Shown here: piece after piece, positions 11,055 to 21,097 of the stretch
Position numbering within the stretch: position 1 is the stretch's first letter
How the letters are laid out: each line of letters starts with the position of its first letter
Source: Chionis minor
Lineage: Eukaryota > Chordata > Aves > Charadriiformes > Chionididae
Direction: 5' to 3'
Length of the DNA stretch: 64,000 bases
Assembly: GCA_013398295.1 (NCBI GenBank)
Contig: VZSF01006717.1
Span: forward strand, 1,307,472-1,371,471
Position numbers and translations under genes: made by a program
The notes under the pieces: model-generated
Database searches by the model: none
The model's input: only the letters and a program-made list of their open reading frames with translations
Told to the model about the DNA's origin: nothing

Positions 11055-13360
11055 GTTTGTGTCCTGAAGGATGAAAGAGAAACACACAAAGAGAAAGAGA
11101 GAGAAAGAGAAAGAGGGGGGAGCTGGCTTCCTGCTGACTTCTGGCACCAGCGCTGTATGATTACTTCTTTCCTCTGTCGTACGTGGGCCAGAGGGCAGAG
11201 GGGCTAACTGAGAGGAGGACAGATTTTCCCTGTGTCAAAGGGCAGCTGTGCGTTTCAGATGTGGTGTCAGGACTTGGATGGGGATGGCTCCCAGAGGCAG
11301 GGCATTTGTATCTATAGTATCTTTTCCCATAAAACAAGATAATGGAGTTAATGTTGCTGAGGTAGCCAGGGGGAGGGTCTGTAACCCTCTGTACGTTACC
11401 TGTATGCAACTCTCAGCATACTGTTGGACAAAGACAAATCCTTAGCTGACGATGGTCTGACCACCCCTGTCTTCCAAGCTGTTTTTACGCAGCTTGTGGA
11501 CGCTCTGCTGTGTGCAGAGTGAGGAAAGCCAGGCCAGGAGCCTCCCTCAAGGCTGTCCCCACATTCTCCTTTCCCTCTTTGTTCTTAGAAACCAGGGAGA
11601 GCACCCTGCCCTCTTGCACTGTGGTCACAGTTTCCTGTCCAAGTCTCCGCCAGAGCTGTGGTTTGAGGGGCTGCACTCAGGGCTGTAATGTGGGATACAG
11701 CAGGATTAAGTCTGTTCTAGGTGAAGGCAGGCAGAGGTCTGTATTTCAGGTGTGAGGTGGGAGGCGCAAAGATGCTGTGTGGTTAGTGTTTGTTCAGAGA
11801 TCCATGCTGTGCATGTGTCATCTGAGTGCTCTGTGTCACGCACCGTCTGTGCATAGATGTGCGGAAACTGATTCCTGGTTCTCACCTGAGTGCTTTGGTG
11901 AACTCAGTGGGGTCTCTTGAGTCACACCAGCTGTGTGTGCATCTCTGGTGTGGGATCATCCTGTGTATCCAGAGAGAGACGTAGAAATGGGGTTGCTAAC
12001 GAGCCATTGATTGTGGCTCTGAGCTCAAGCCATTTTCACAGAGATGCAGGAGATTCCTTCTGTCAAGAGGGTATTACAGTGGCAGTGGTTGGATGGGAGC
12101 GAATAAGGGGGAGAGATCCAGAGTCCTCTGTGGCTACCTCCTGAAAGAGGAGACATCCATTTGCCTCCATTTGCCTGCCTGGAATCGGGTATGTGACTAA
12201 GGCTGCTAAAAGTAGCAAGTGCTTCCTTTAGGTGTGAAAATGCCAGTGTGTGAAAAACCAGTGAGGCATTGGCACTGTCAGTGTGGTGGAAAGTGCTCTG
12301 TATACAGAGGAATGTTCTGGGGTACTGTAATTTCAGTGGGAAAGTAATTGATGCAGGAGCCAGAGTAGAGCAGCTTCTGGAGTTAAACTTCTCCCAGCGA
12401 GCATAACCCCTGGAGCGTAAGACTAGACCTAACTTTGACCGTTTCCCTCTGCTCCTGTTCCCAAACCTCAGAATAACTGGAAATTACCCTACCGAGTTTG
12501 AAGGGTGAGAAATAGTCAAAGATACAAAGAAAAAGCAAACAATACCCCAAAGAAGTCATGATGGCGGAAGGGGTTTACTAGTTTCTCTTACTAGTCCCAT
12601 CTCTGTGGTGGGATAATTTGCACTAAGGGAGGTTTCCAGACCTGGTGTGTTGGCCAGAAAGATAGGAAGGAGTTACAGGAGTGGGTAGCTTATCTGTTTC
12701 CAGATAAAAAGCCGGTTAAGTTGAAGTTCCTCATGCTCTTTCTTGTAGAATTAGAATTGGGCTGTACAGGGGAGGGTAAATTCTCATTTCTCCTGCTGCT
12801 TCTTCAGGCTGCTGCTGCTGTTCTCTGGTGCTAACCCCTGCTCATGGCAGCTAGTGGAATGAGAGGCACTTTCTGTTCACCTTCTCGCCTGCATGAGGCC
12901 TGGTTCCCTGCACTGCTTCCAACCCAGACAGCAGGCTAGGTGGAGGCCTGGGGGAGTGTGTCTTTCTGCATGCATTGCTTAGCCTTGTTTTTCTGTGTGT
13001 TTGTGTGTATCTACGTGTGCATGGTGTGAGAGGGTGCAAACAAGACACTCAGCTCGTCTGTGAGGAAACCCCTGATTCTGCTCCTAAATTTACCCCTGTA
13101 CCAGTATTCCCCCCCCCGCCCAGCCCTGTCCAGGTGGGCCTGGGGGAATAGTATTCATCAACCCGTTTGCGGGTTGAGATTCTCAGCTGTTTTGCCCCGT
13201 TTACACAGCACTTCACCCCACCAGTGACGTCATGCCGTGTCTTAACACCATGTGCTCTTAAACACATTAGCCACCTCCCTTCCTTCCCTTCCCTGTCCTA
13301 CTTGCACCCCCATCACAAACGTTAACCCCTCTCTTTTTTTCCTTCCCTCTCCTCTGACAG
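11055..13360 (+). other. VEGFA: VEGFA intron 7
   Basis: A 2.3-kb intron from GTTTGT to CCTCTGACAG. It contains an AGA/GAAA purine run at about 11078-11118 and a C8 run near 13110. No mobile element, RNA gene or exon is recognisable; translated frames are short. Confidence 0.92.
11078..11118. repeat. GA-rich low-complexity run
   Basis: About 40 bases of GAAA/GAGA units start 24 bases downstream of the exon 7 donor. Purine-rich intronic runs this close to a donor can act as splicing enhancers; that role is a guess. Confidence 0.75.
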
Positions 13361-13382
13361 ATGTGAAAAACCGAGACGGTGA
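13361..13382 (+). CDS. VEGFA: VEGFA exon 8 (8a) coding part: CEKPRR and stop
   Basis: The terminal exon begins with A, completing Arg after exon 7 or Lys after exon 5, then reads TGT GAA AAA CCG AGA CGG TGA. The C-terminal KPRR is the C-end-rule motif that binds neuropilin-1, and the Cys is the eighth cysteine of the heparin-binding domain. This is the pro-angiogenic 8a ending. Exons 3-8 together contribute 533 coding bases including the stop. The acceptor is TCTCCTCTGACAG. The TGA is followed by G, a context compatible with some readthrough. Confidence 0.98.
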
Positions 13383-13619
13383 GCAGCGGAAAAGAAGGGG
13401 GAACAGCCCTGTTTCTGGAGCCTGATTTCTCGCCTGGACAGAAAAAAACAAAACAAAACACTAATCCAAATGAACCCTAAAAATGAAGGATCGGTAGAGC
13501 ACAGCACTTTCAGTACGGACGATGGACTCCGGAAGGAACATTCCCCAAGGCACCCGCCGCACAGAATTCACCTTTGGGTTTTGAACTGTTTTATTTTATT
13601 TTTCTTTTCATGCTGCTAA
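13383..13619 (+). other. Open frame directly downstream of the VEGFA stop (possible readthrough tail)
   Basis: In frame with the VEGFA coding sequence, 78 sense codons follow the TGA before the next stop, TAA at 13617-13619. The tail begins AAEKKGEQPC and ends in a hydrophobic stretch, WVLNCFILFFFSCC. In mammals translational readthrough of the same TGA has been reported to give a 22-residue extension (VEGF-Ax). Here the frame is longer and, after the first residues, is shifted by a net two-base deletion relative to the mammalian block. The open frame is certain; its translation is unproven, and a frame of this length has a chance probability of a few percent. Confidence 0.35.
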
Positions 13620-13659
13620 ATAACAGAGCCAGGAAGACTATAGGGGTGTATTTGATGGG

Positions 13660-13801
13660 TTTTCTCATGCATACATATATATGTGTGTATACATGCATAT
13701 ACATATATATATATGTATATATATTTTAACCACATCTATATATACATATATGTATATCTTAACCACACACACACACATATATATATTATATATATATATA
13801 C
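13660..13801 (+). promoter_or_regulatory. TA/CA-rich tract of the VEGFA 3'UTR (possible CA-rich stability element)
   Basis: Alternating TA and CATA units surround a short (CA)n run at about 13762-13777. The nonamer TTAACCACA occurs twice, at 13726-13734 and 13759-13767, 33 bases apart, suggesting a small internal tandem duplication. A CA-rich element at a broadly similar place in mammalian VEGFA binds hnRNP L and stabilises the mRNA in hypoxia. Equivalence is inferred from composition and position only. Confidence 0.45.
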
Positions 13802-14535
13802 TGATTATTTTTTTTAACATTGCTAATGTTATTGGTGTCTTCACTGGATAATACTCGACTGCTGTGGACACAAGCGGGCTACTTGGGGCATAAGAAACAA
13901 GCTAAGACTGGACTTGAGTAGAAGCGCTGGGTGTAAACTTCTTAACTCTTAACTGACTTGTGCGGCCTCCGCTGTTTCTCTGTAGAGTGTGCTGTACCAC
14001 AAACCACCTTCTCCTTGCCTGGGACAGGGAGGAGAGGTGATGGAGAGGATGGGCAGGGAGTTCCAAAGAGCGGCATCCTAGGGTGCGATGGGTCAAAGGC
14101 CAAGGAAATGGCCATCTGCGTGATCAAGGATTCCTCCTCCCCTCTCTTCCCCCAACCTTCGCCCTTACTCGGCTCATAACCTGCCTGCCTTGCTGGGACA
14201 TGGGATGTCAGTGTACATTTTGCGTTGACTTTATTCGCTCTAGAAACTTTGCCAGAGAGACATGCTGTCTTCTCTTAAGGATGGTGGGCAGCTGATGCGC
14301 ACTAACTTTCCATTCAAGGAAGTATCACAGGAGTCTAGATTTCCCGCCCTTGGTGGCTGCCAGAGGACACAAGGCCTACAGTGTGCTGAAGCAAGAATGG
14401 GGACCGGTGCATAGCCACACAGTTGTTCAGCACTGTCTGCTTTCTTCATGCACAGAGCTGCCACTCAAGAGCATCCAAGATGCTTACGGAACATTTCTGG
14501 AAAGGGATATTAATCAAAAGTATATACACAGTACG

Positions 14536-14652
14536 GGGGTGTGTGTGTGTGTATGTGAATGTGTGCATTTGTGTCTGTGTGTATGTATGTTTGTGTTTTT
14601 CTCTCTTTTTTATATATATATATTTATTTTTATACATATATATATATAAAAA
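14536..14652. repeat. TG then TA dinucleotide tracts in the 3'UTR
   Basis: A TG/TGTA run (about 14536-14600) grades into TTTT and a long (TA)n run (about 14610-14650) that ends beside an undetermined base at 14653. The N suggests the assembly was uncertain here, so tract length should not be trusted. Confidence 0.85.
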
Positions 14653-14824
14653 NAAGAATGTCAAGATTTTTTTTTTAATGACGTACTGTAAATATCAGGC
14701 CCCTTTTCCACATCTTGGGCTGGGGAATCAAATGTGAAGGCAGCTGGAATCCCTAAGCCGTGTCTGAGAATCTTGGCTATGTGTGTATCTGCAATATACG
14801 CTGTGGTGTATGTGAAACCCACCT

Positions 14825-14850
14825 TACACACGCGCGCACACACACACACC
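14825..14850. repeat. CA/CG dinucleotide run
   Basis: A 26-base run of CA units with a central CGCGCG lies in the 3'UTR. It is a possible second CA-rich site, though too short to assign a role. Confidence 0.75.
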
Positions 14851-14901
14851 CCTGAAAGCGTGTTTGTACATCTATGTGGATATATATAATCTAGTTCTGT
14901 G

Positions 14902-14907
14902 ATTAAA
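14902..14907 (+). terminator. Candidate proximal poly(A) signal ATTAAA
   Basis: ATTAAA is followed about 35-50 bases later by a GU-rich stretch (GGTCTGTGTCAG), the arrangement expected of a cleavage site. Use of it would shorten the 3'UTR by about 1 kb and remove the conserved distal block. The signal is a single hexamer in AT-rich sequence, so a chance match is quite possible. Confidence 0.28.
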
Positions 14908-15337
14908 ATTATTAATAACAATAATAATAATCAAAAAGGTACTCGGTCTGTGTCAGAATGCTGCCAAACATCATCTGCAACTGAATTTTCAACGCCTGAT
15001 AATGTACAACACGGAAAGCTTCCAAAAAGACAAGACAGTCTAAAAACAGACTCACAACAAGCGACTACTAACCACTAGGAACTCCCCATCCGACTGATGG
15101 CTTTCAGAAGGAGAAAAAACACATGGGTGGGTGCTTGCATCTGCAATGTATAATACTCATGCTGCATCATGCGCAAGACAGAGGCTTCTGATGGGGGGGA
15201 GGGAAGAGAAAGTGTTTTATATACTTATTTAATATCCCTTTTTAAATTAGAAATTAAACAGATAATTTAATTAAAGAGTAGGGATTTTTCAGTATTCTTT
15301 GTTAATATTTAATTTCAACTATTTATAAGCCGTACCT

Positions 15338-15339
<2 letters not shown>

Positions 15340-15371
<32 letters not shown>

Positions 15372-15413
15372 GGNNNNNNNNNNNNNNNNNNNNNNNNNNN
15401 NNNNNNNNNNNNN
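15340..15413. repeat. T29 run followed by a 40-base assembly gap
   Basis: Twenty-nine T (15340-15368), five bases, then 40 N. The homopolymer probably caused the gap, and the true length of this part of the VEGFA 3'UTR is unknown. Confidence 0.95.
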
Positions 15414-15539
15414 ATTTAACCTTCCTGTTGTCCCGTCCCATCTCTCCCCAATTGTTGGCAGAGTCAGTAGCATGTTATGGGCAGTTATTTAATTAATTTC
15501 TCTAACACCTACCCCTACACATTCCTATTGAGACAAGGG

Positions 15540-15922
15540 TTAGATATACATCTACATACTATATATATATTTGGCTATGTGTTTGTATATATATATATAT
15601 GTTTATGTATATGTGTGATTCGGATTAAATAGACGCTACAATTTTTTTATATATGTAAAAAGAAGAAACAGGAAAAATAGAAAATTCTACATCTTGAATC
15701 TCTCTCCTTTTTAATTTTAATATTTGTTATCATTTTATTTATTGGTGCTACTGTTTATCTGTAATAATTGCGGGGAAAAAAGATATTAACACTACATATT
15801 GTGTCTAGTGAATTTTTTCAAGATATTCCTTAGCACATATTTATTTTTAAACAAAGAAATTACAGATATATCTTAAAAAAACGACGACGAGGAGGAGAAA
15901 CAAACTTTTCTTTTGTATTAAA
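15540..15922 (+). promoter_or_regulatory. Deeply conserved distal VEGFA 3'UTR block with AU-rich element
   Basis: The block begins near the ATATACATCTACATACT motif and runs to the poly(A) signal. Many words in the same order equal the mammalian 3'UTR. It includes the AU-rich nonamer TTATTTATT at 15735-15743, a TA tract at about 15553-15602 and several ATTTA pentamers. An ACGACGACGAGGAGGAG stretch at about 15881-15898 is an insertion not found in the mammalian sequence as I recall it. AU-rich nonamers bind HuR and decay factors. Confidence 0.6.
15917..15922 (+). terminator. VEGFA: VEGFA distal poly(A) signal ATTAAA
   Basis: ATTAAA sits in TTTTGTATTAAAGAATTTAA, the context that surrounds the mammalian VEGFA poly(A) signal. 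Pyrimidine-rich sequence (CTTGATTTCCTTTGCC) follows as a downstream element. Cleavage is expected at about 15936-15945. Confidence 0.8.
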
Positions 15923-16084
15923 GAATTTAATTCTGACCTTGATTTCCTTTGCCTTCTCCTTCTGCCTTGCATCCTGGTTTTCTTCCATTGTGTAACAGAC
16001 CCTCCAGCATTGCCTCTGGAGGCTACAGGGCACCAGCAACCCGCCAGTTGGACTCCTGGATTTGGGCCTGGAGCCTCCAAAAGC

Positions 16085-16145
16085 ATCTGGGTCCCTAAAG
16101 CCCATTGAAATGAATGGGAGGTAGGCACCAAAGTACTCGCGTGGA
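16085..16145. repeat. Probable ancient amniote repeat fragment
   Basis: The words GTCCCTAAAGCCCATTGAAA and TGAATGGGAGGTAGGCACC follow the pattern 'cccattgaaatcaatgggagttaggcacctaaa' that is abundant in bird, crocodilian and turtle genomes as old interspersed repeat. I cannot name the family with certainty. Confidence 0.4.
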
Positions 16146-16279
16146 GCTCAGCCCGAGTTCCCTGCTTGGTGAGAAGAGGGTGGTCTGATGGGCAGGAGCG
16201 AGGGGGCAGGACTCCTGCGTTCCTTCCCACCTCCGATGCCAAGGAGCGCAGCGATGGTCCCAACCCTGCCTTTGTCATG

Positions 16280-16375
16280 TTGGGAGCACAGCCCCGTGTG
16301 CTGGGCGCTGTGCAGACAGGAGTAGATGTGATCCTGGTGGAGCTTCCAATCCAAGATGGAAGTAAAGCTCTGAGC
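16280..16375 (+). repeat. Probable ancient amniote SINE/LINE fragment
   Basis: GTGCTGGGCGCTGTGCAGAC, then a spacer, then GGAGCTTCCAATCCAAGATG, matches in order the common ancient pattern 'ctgggcgctgtacaaacac...agagcttacaatctaaat'. It is diverged, and the family name is left open. Confidence 0.4.
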
Positions 16376-18420
16376 CTGCCCTGCGCTGGTAATGGACTTG
16401 GCGTTTGCATTGGAGTAGTGTGTACACAACCTGCTGCCAGTGGTGGCCCAGCAAGACCTCACCGCCTTGGCCAGCGCTGAACAAAGAACGCCAGCTGCTG
16501 CCGTGCTCATCGCTTCTTGAGGGATTTTGATACTGTTGCATCTTCTGTGATGTCCCCTGGGCTCTTCGGGAGGAAAACGTCTTTGGAAGTGGTGTCCTTT
16601 CCTCCTCAGCCACGGAGGTCAGTGTATCACGTCAGTCATCTGGCCACGCTGGAGAGGAGCGTATGGGATGTGTCTGTATGCCTGGGAGGCGACTCATCCA
16701 GGTTAATCCAGGCCACTGAGTTCGTGGCTGCCTCGGTCCTGCTCTCATGAAGGTAACGGATTGGGCATTTATTTGGGGTGGACTTGGGTGTCTCAACAGG
16801 TGGATGTGCAGTCGCAGCCTCTGCAGAGGGCAGAGGGGAGAAAAGAGAATGAGTACTTGAGAAGGCTCTGGTTCGTCTTGGTCAGTAACATGTTGTGGAG
16901 TGCAGCAGTGAGGTGAGAAGATGAGTGGGGCCTGTTTGTGGATGCTGCTGTGTGAAAAAACCCAAGGAGTTGCTTCTCTCGTGTATTCCCCACCGGCTTT
17001 TGATTTGTGAGGATGGATCTATGGGCTGGTTTGCAGGTGTCTGTGCAAGGTGACAAAGACAACAAGCTTATGCTCAGCAGACCTGCGTTGTCTCAATGTG
17101 ACCTGGGAAATGTTTACCAGTCATCAAACTGAAAAGATTGAAACCGGCAGGTCGGTGTTGCTCCTTTGGGCTGATCTGCAGACACCTCTCTGGATGTGAA
17201 ATCGCAGCATGAAGGGAACCCAGGTCTCCTGGATGGACGAGGCAGTGGATCCCTACAGATGGAAAGCTGGGCTGGCTGCTCCCGGAGCCTGGAGAAGAGC
17301 ATGCTGCACCGCCCTCTCTCTCCTCCTGCCTCTGAGGGCTCAGGAGAATTAGGACATCTGCAGACCCGGGTGACCTGGTAGCCACCTACTCCACGAGACA
17401 ATGGCTGTACCTGGCTGGATGGCATGTTTCAGCTGGGACAATGACCTCCTCATAGGATTCGTTTGTGTGTGGTTCCAGCAGAGCTGAGGCAGCTGCCTCA
17501 AACCACTGCAGTGAGAACCTGCCCAAGCCAGCTCTGAATGAGGTACCTGCCGCCCTGGAAGCAGGCCAGCTCTTCTCCTTTGTCCTCCAGGGTGGATATG
17601 GCTGGTTTGTCACCTCTCTTGAGGAGAGTGATTGCAGGTCGTTGGTGGAGGGAAGCTCAGCTTTGCTGAGGAAGCTGTGTGTGAGTAAGGACCCTGCCTC
17701 TGGAGGGGCTGGGATGCAGGAGCATGGCTTCCTCTCACCCTGCCCAGCCCGAGCCCGTGTCTCACACCTGAGTCATGTGTGCCCCGTCCGGAGGTCAGCC
17801 AAGTACACGTGGAGCGAGGCCAGGTCTGCAAGCTGGCACTCTGAGCTCGGCACGCAGCGTTTCACCCTGCGCATGAGAACTTTCCCTCAAAGGCTTCTGG
17901 TCACGTCCATGTCCTGGTGGCTGGCTAATTAAAAAGCTATCTGCAGGCAGCCGGCTGGTGCTTTCCTCGTGCCTGCTTCTTTTATTCAGTGGGATTCAAA
18001 GAGGCACTTCAAGATGGAGAAAAGGGTGCCCTGGGCAGACATGACAGAAATCCCCACTAGGCTTGGGAAAAGGGTGCTTTTTGTTGGAAACCCCTTCCAT
18101 CTTTCCCATTTGGCACCTACTAGCTGTGTAACCCCCTGTTGCTAACATGTTATGCTGCTGATTGGGTCTGTAAGTCAGTCAGGCTCTGCTTGTGCTCCGC
18201 CAAACACCTGCAGTGCCTATGTTAGAAATGCCTGTAAAGCTTCTGTCCTCCAACATGGTCCCACAAAGGACTTTGGAAGCCCAAAGGAAATCCATCCCAC
18301 AGACCACGACCTCCATCATCTGCCCATGGGAGCTTTGCTAGTGAGAGATGGGTATTTTTATCCCAGATCACATGGTGAACGTGCAGGCAGCCTCTCTGTG
18401 CTTGGGGTACTTGAAATTTA

Positions 18421-19050
18421 GAATCATAGAATGGTTTGGGTTGGAAGGGGCCTTAAAGATCATCTAGTTCCAACCCCCCTGCCCTGGGCAAGAACACCTC
18501 CCACTAGACCTGGTTGCTCAAAGAACCATCCAACCTGGCCTTGAACACTGCCAGGGATGGGGCATCCACTTCTCTGGGCAGCCTGTTCCAGTGTCTCAGC
18601 ACCCTCACCATAAAGAATTTCTTCCTAATATCTAATCTAAATCTTTCAGTTTAAAACCATTACCCCTCGTCTTATCACTACACTCCCTGATAAAGTGTCC
18701 CTCCCTATCTTTCCTCTAGGTCCCCTTTAGGTATTAGAAGGCTGCTGTAAGATCTCCCTGGAGCCTTCTCTTCTCCAGGCTGAACAACCCCAACTCTCAG
18801 CCTGTCCTCATAGCAGAGGTGCTCCAGCCCTCTGATCAGCTTCATGGTCCTCCTCTGGACTCGCTCCAACAGGTCCATGTCCTTCTTATGCTGGGGGCTC
18901 TAGAGCTGCCCACAGTATTCCAGGTGGGATCTCATGAGAGTGGAGTAGAGGGGCAGGATCACCTCCCTTGAGCTGCTGGCCACGTTGCTTTTGATGCAGC
19001 CCAGGATGCGGTTGGGTCTCTGGGCTGCGAGCTCACATTGCTGGCATGTA
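18421..19050 (-). mobile_element. CR1 retrotransposon, 5'-truncated 3' end (older copy)
   Basis: The plus strand begins GAATCATAGAATGG, the reverse complement of the CR1 3' terminal octamer repeat, followed by the CR1 3'UTR word TTAAAGATCATCTAGTTCCA and then the antisense of the end of ORF2. It aligns by eye along its length with the copy at 59532. The reading frame is broken: for example a TAG lies at 18900-18902 on the minus strand where the other copy reads through, and indels are present. Similarity to the second copy fades near 19045, marking the 5' truncation. CR1 is a non-LTR retrotransposon that copies itself by target-primed reverse transcription; this copy is dead. Confidence 0.93.
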
Positions 19051-21076
19051 GGCTAATTCCAATCATCCAGCACAAGGTCTGCAGTCCAAGTCCATGCAAG
19101 TAGCATGCATGCTCCCAGCACTCCATCCAGGGCTGGGCCAGTGTGGCCCCAGTGGCACTGTGCCACCCCATAAGCAGCTGCTGGCCCCCACCATTTCCCA
19201 CAGCACCTGATGCCTGACAGCACATTGGAGCTGCTGAGCTGCCGGCCATCCCAAAGGGGCCAGGCACTTGTGCCGGACCTCCAGCCAAGTCCCCCCTATC
19301 TCGTAGGAGGTGGAGAGGTGTGGATAAGAGAGGCGAGGTGATATCTCCTGCACCAGCAGTGAAGGAGGGTGCAAGAGGAATGCAAAAAACACCTGACCAC
19401 AGCTTTGGGGAAGGCTTTCCCTTCCGTTCAGGGAGCTGGGAGGACCCTGGGGGCTTTGCATCATGGGGGGGATGAGGGTCAAGTGCCCCCTCAAATGTCA
19501 GTGGTTTGCTGTTTGCATGTGTCAGGGAGGGGGTCACAAGGTCTCCAAGAGGTGCAGCTCACCATTTCTGTGAGGAAGTTACAGGCTTATACTGGCAAAC
19601 TCGGCAAATGGGCTTATTAGGCACATGCCACCCATTTACCTGCCCAAGGCTGGCATCCCGAGGGCTTCCCGCAAGGATTTCTTTTGACGTGCTGCCCAAG
19701 CCACCTCTATACACCCAGGCTGAGGGACGCATCGGAAAATAACTGCACCTCTGTGCTATATCTGCGCATTGTGATATGGGGCTAATCTTGCTGGTTCACG
19801 CTCTTTATTTTTACCTTGCTCTTTTGGATGCCCTAGATAGATTTTTGGGGGTAAAAGAAAAAGAACCAAACAAACCAATCCCTTCCTTACCTAGGATTGC
19901 CTAAGCGTCTGCTTAGGCAACCTTCTGCCATAGGGTCCTACCTGCCTTTAGCACCCAGGCACCTCTGCTGCCCACCCCGTGCTGCCCCTCTCCTGGCCAA
20001 GCCCGGTGCACGTGGGGGGGGGGAAGGCATTGTGCTGTAAGCCAGATGCCAGCACGGCAGGGGTTCAGCTAGGGGGTTACTTCAACACCTCCTTTGCCAG
20101 CTATTCTGGGAGCTGTCGGGGCGCTCTGTTCTTGGATCCTGTTGTGTGGTGGGATCCGGCCTGGGAAAGGCGTCTGGGTTTGCTGAGCGCCCTGCCAGGA
20201 CCGCTGATGAGTGGCAATTCCTGCTGAGCGCTCCCCTGGGGAGGCCCGTGTAACGCCGAAATAATCTGGGATCTGGGTCAGGATGTCTTGCTCCTAACCT
20301 GTCTGGTGCTTTGGAGGTGAGAAGCTTTGGCTGCGGGTGGCAATACCTTTGAATCTTGGTTGAACGGGTTGGTAGCAAAGGAAGGGTGTGTCTCATGCAA
20401 GCCCTTGGCCCTTCCATGTACAACCCTGTGCGATGGGAGCATTATCTAAGCAAAAGGGGAGAGACCTGACCCCTTAGCTGCAAAGCCCTATGAACAGCTT
20501 GGGGGAGGTGGCACAAGATGAGTACAATGATCAGCTCAAGCAAATAATCCAGTTCCATCACCTCTTCAGTATGACCTGCCTGAACTGACCAGAGCTCTTC
20601 TCCTTCATCTTGTCCATAATTCCTGCCGGAGCCAGGGTGTACACTTTGCAAAGGCATCCAAGCTGCCATCTCACTGCCTGGCCTTCCTGCCCCTTTGACT
20701 CGCAGAGAACCTGCTGCACTGGAGGCAACCTGTACCATGAACCATATCGATACCTGGGACGTACGTGTTTGTGTCATCAGCCTCTTCTCCAGAAGCTGGG
20801 CTCCCACCGGCGTCCCTCCCTGCCCTTCCTGCCCGTGCTCAGCTCTGACTCCACAAGTGCAGAAGCAAAAAACCCCGACAGAGCTTTATGATGGACTCTT
20901 TCCTTTCAAAGAAACCCCTCACCTGGCTGCTCAGATGCCAGTGCAGGTACTGACCTCTTCTGAAAAAGCAACCTGCTGTCAATCACCTCCACTGTCTTTT
21001 TTTCCAGCTTGAATCAGCTTGTTCCTCTGTCAAGTCTCCATCCTTGTGTTGGGAAGCTTGCTGGAATGTTCATGCC

Positions 21077-21097
21077 TTTTTTTTTTTTTTTTTTTTT
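21077..21097. repeat. Homopolymer T21
   Basis: An uninterrupted run of 21 T. No retroposed gene copy is recognisable next to it on the minus strand. Confidence 0.9.

Larger units (their letters stand above)
13383..15942 (+). other. VEGFA: VEGFA 3' untranslated region
   Basis: About 2.5 kb from the stop codon to a predicted cleavage site roughly 15-25 bases beyond ATTAAA at 15917. The UTR is AU-rich and carries TA, CA and TG dinucleotide tracts, AUUUA motifs and a T29 run next to a 40-base assembly gap (15374-15413). The last 400 bases match, nearly word for word, the mammalian VEGFA 3'UTR as I know it, for example ACATCTACATACTATATATA, GGTGCTACTGTTTATC and CATATTTATTTTTAAACAA. In mammals this region controls mRNA stability under hypoxia through HuR, hnRNP L and microRNAs. 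The 3' end position is inferred. Confidence 0.88.
15945..18420. other. Intergenic sequence downstream of VEGFA
   Basis: No gene is supported. The longest frame (187 codons, minus strand, 15847-16410) overlaps the antisense of the 3'UTR end and ancient repeat, and shows no domain. Probable ancient repeat pieces at 16085-16375 are listed separately. The rest is moderately GC-rich unique-looking sequence. Confidence 0.7.

Noticed and set aside
15847..16410. 187-codon minus-strand open frame overlapping the VEGFA 3' end
   Set aside because: It is antisense to the conserved 3'UTR end and to ancient repeat sequence, with no motif. An antisense coding gene would need transcript evidence.
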